The notes under the pieces were generated by a model that did no database searches, had not been told where the DNA came from, and worked only from the letters and a program-made list of their open reading frames with translations. Positions 62,236 to 64,000 of a DNA stretch of 64,000 nt are shown here, one piece after another. The position numbers were made by a program, and so were the translations under genes. The stretch is from Halomonas qaidamensis (lineage in GTDB: Bacteria > Pseudomonadota > Gammaproteobacteria > Pseudomonadales > Halomonadaceae). How positions within the stretch are numbered: position 1 is the first letter of the stretch; each line of letters starts with the position of its first letter. The stretch spans positions 3,596,001 through 3,660,000 of the forward strand of contig NZ_CP080627.1 of the NCBI RefSeq assembly GCF_025917315.1, read 5' to 3'.

Positions 62236-63642
62236 TCAGAGTAGCCCTGGCAGCCATGTGGCGAGCTGCGGGAAAAACGTTAGCATCAGTAACATGGCAA
62301 GCTGCATCAAGATAAACGGGATTACCCCACGGTAAATCGCCGAAGTAGGCACCGAGGGTGGTGCCACGCCACGTAAATAGAACAGCGCAAAACCAAATGG
62401 CGGGGTTAAGAACGATGTTTGCAGATTAATAGCGATCATGATGCCCAACCAAATCGGGTCAAGCCCCATGGCCAGAAGAATCGGCCCAACGATAGGCACC
62501 ACCACAAAGGTGATTTCGATAAAGTCGAGAATAAAGCCAAGTAGGAAGATGACTAGCATGACAATAATGGTCGCGCCCACTACCCCACCGGGCATACCTT
62601 CAAACAGTTCAGTGACCATATGCTCGCCACCATAAGCCCGGAAGACCAACGAAAACAGGGCAGCACCGATCAAAATCATGAACACCATGGTCGTCACATG
62701 GGTAGTTGAACGCAGCACGTCTTTCAGCGTTGCCCAATCCAACTGACGATAAGCAAGGGCTAACACCAAAGCACCAAAGGCGCCAACGGCCGATGCTTCA
62801 GTAGGCGTTGCAAAACCACTTAAAATCGAGCCAAGTACCGCCACAATAAGCACTACGGGAGGTACTAAGCCTTTCAACAGTAGCATTCCCAGGCCTGAGG
62901 TATGCCCAAGCTCTGCCATCAGCTCTTCACGATTAGCGGCTGGTGCCATGTGCGGCCGAAATAGCGCCACCAGGGCAACATAAATCATATACATCACCAC
63001 CAGGATCAGCCCTGGCACCAGGGCACCCATAAATAAGTCGCCTACAGAGACTGTTTTAGGACTAAAAATGCCCATAGAGAGCTGCGCCTGCTGATAAGCC
63101 GAGGACAGCACATCACCCAAAAGGACTAGCGCAATAGAAGGCGGAATAATCTGGCCTAACGTGCCAGTTGCACAAATAGTACCGGTTGCCAGTGAGGTGC
63201 TATAACCACGCTTTAACATAGTGGGTAGCGACATAAGCCCCATGGTAACCACCGTCGCACCTACAATACCGGTGGAGGCCGCCATCAGCATTCCTACCAA
63301 CGTCACCGAAATACCCAAGCCGCCACGCATAGCACCAAACAGCAGCGCCATGGCATCAAGTAGTGTTTCAGCTACTTTAGACTTTTCAAGCAAGACGCCC
63401 ATTAAAACAAACAGTGGCACTGCCAGCAGCGTTTGGTTGGTCATAATGCCGTAAAGCCGATTGGGCAACGCAGCGAGATAACCACTATCAAAGTTAGCGT
63501 CGATACCTATGGCTTCTAAACCTAATCCCATGCCTGCAAATAGCAGCGCGGTACCTGCTAACGAAAGCGCCACCGGAAAGCCAAACATCAACACAATGCA
63601 GATGGAGGCAAATAAAATAATTGGCATAAATTCCAGCATCAA
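62236..63642 (-). CDS. TRAP transporter large membrane subunit, DctM family
   Basis: The 468-residue protein has about twelve spans and the DctM motifs MFGFPVALSLAGTALLFAGM, AVPLFVLMGVLLEKSKVAET, TGIVGATVVTMGLMSLPTML, GQIIPPSIALVLLGDVL, SGFATPTEASAVGAFGALVL and LGFILDFIEITFVVVPIVGP. The extra loop around residue 180-200 (AYQQAQLSMGIFSPKTVSVG) is typical of the larger TRAP DctM proteins that pair with TakP-like receptors. It overlaps the small-subunit gene by four bases (ATGA) and precedes the binding-protein gene by about 180 bases. Confidence 0.92.
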   Translation of the reverse strand: MMLEFMPIILFASICIVLMFGFPVALSLAGTALLFAGMGLGLEAIGIDANFDSGYLAALPNRLYGIMTNQTLLAVPLFVLMGVLLEKSKVAETLLDAMALLFGAMRGGLGISVTLVGMLMAASTGIVGATVVTMGLMSLPTMLKRGYSTSLATGTICATGTLGQIIPPSIALVLLGDVLSSAYQQAQLSMGIFSPKTVSVGDLFMGALVPGLILVVMYMIYVALVALFRPHMAPAANREELMAELGHTSGLGMLLLKGLVPPVVLIVAVLGSILSGFATPTEASAVGAFGALVLALAYRQLDWATLKDVLRSTTHVTTMVFMILIGAALFSLVFRAYGGEHMVTELFEGMPGGVVGATIIVMLVIFLLGFILDFIEITFVVVPIVGPILLAMGLDPIWLGIMIAINLQTSFLTPPFGFALFYLRGVAPPSVPTSAIYRGVIPFILMQLAMLLMLTFFPQLATWLPGLL

Positions 63643-64000
63643 ACGCGCTCCTCAAGATGGTTGTCATCACCAATAGACGGGGATATCCGGCCAGTAAATA
63701 CGTAGCCATTGCGCACCACTTCAATGACACCTTGCAGGATCATCAGCGCAGCAAAGAGCGGTATTAACGTTTTCAGTGCAAAGACAGCTGGAATGCCACC
63801 GTAGTCTGAGGAGGTCTCCATAATACGCCAAGAGTTAGCAACGTAACCAAAGCTGGAAGCGATGATAAAAATCATCACGGGCATTAACAAAGTGATAATG
63901 CCCACAATATTAACCACCGCCTGGCGGCGGGGCGTCATTCCACGATAAAAAATATCAACCCGTACATGACCATCGTGGCGAAAGGTATAGGCCGCAGCGA
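63639..64000 (-). CDS. TRAP transporter small membrane subunit, DctQ family, N-terminus beyond the window
   Basis: The frame is open to the right edge and continues past it. The visible part reads AYTFRHDGHVRVDIFYRGMT at the edge, the conserved DctQ loop, then NIVGIITLLMPVMIFIIASS, IMETSSDYGGIPAVFALKTL and IPLFAALMILQGVIEVV. About 120 residues are seen. An in-window ATG at 63938 is internal and not the true start. It forms the membrane part together with the DctM subunit and is coupled to it by ATGA. Confidence 0.88.
   Translation of the reverse strand, partial: AAAYTFRHDGHVRVDIFYRGMTPRRQAVVNIVGIITLLMPVMIFIIASSFGYVANSWRIMETSSDYGGIPAVFALKTLIPLFAALMILQGVIEVVRNGYVFTGRISPSIGDDNHLEERV

Overview
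The window comes from a moderately halophilic gammaproteobacterium of the Halomonas/Vreelandella group. The main evidence is a complete ectoine TRAP-transporter cluster (teaABCD order, with a TeaA very close to the Halomonas elongata protein as I remember it), set among ordinary proteobacterial housekeeping genes (malate synthase G, thiS-thiG, trmB, thiD, dtd, ABC-F ATPase, two TRAP systems, universal stress proteins). No database search was possible; names rest on motif recognition.

Positions 1 to about 38736 are the right-hand part of a large Tn7-like transposon inserted in comM/yifB. Its transposition operon (tnsA-tnsB-tnsC-tniQ plus a fifth zinc-ribbon gene, 32615-38597, minus strand) lies at the right end. 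That end reads TGACA at 38736, is preceded by four GTCGCA repeats, and is followed by the 3' part of comM with a probable GAGGC target duplication. The left end and the 5' part of comM lie outside the window, so the element exceeds 38.7 kb.

The cargo is a defence island, part live and part ruined. Apparently intact: a helicase IV with an inserted nuclease-like segment (1599-4268); a large PLD-like protein (4436-7741); a Gabija-like GajA/GajB pair (8526-12174); a retron with a PRTase-winged-helix effector, a foldable msr-msd region and a reverse transcriptase (13803-16412); a three-Cys-motif/TcmP module with two TcmP genes, one DUF5131 gene and a divergent XRE regulator (22074-25686); and a type III restriction-modification pair (27625-32234). 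Decayed or solitary: a VapB antitoxin without toxin, three MbcA/ParS-type antitoxin-like genes without toxins, an abiE pair whose toxin gene is truncated, a WYL regulator with an in-frame amber codon, and a frameshifted remnant divergent from it across a candidate operator.

From 38737 the sequence is chromosomal: the comM 3' fragment, an alpha/beta hydrolase, glcB, a thioesterase, a DUF423 membrane protein, thiS-thiG-trmB, a D-lactate dehydrogenase-like gene, an AEC transporter, a SCO gene pair, a PHB-depolymerase-like esterase with an FKBP isomerase, teaABCD, a TIGR02444 gene, an ABC-F ATPase, dtd, a chalcone-isomerase-like gene, a double Usp protein, thiD, and a second TRAP operon running off the right edge. 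Several intergenic regions carry short tandem repeats, including eight degenerate 13-bp units upstream of thiS.
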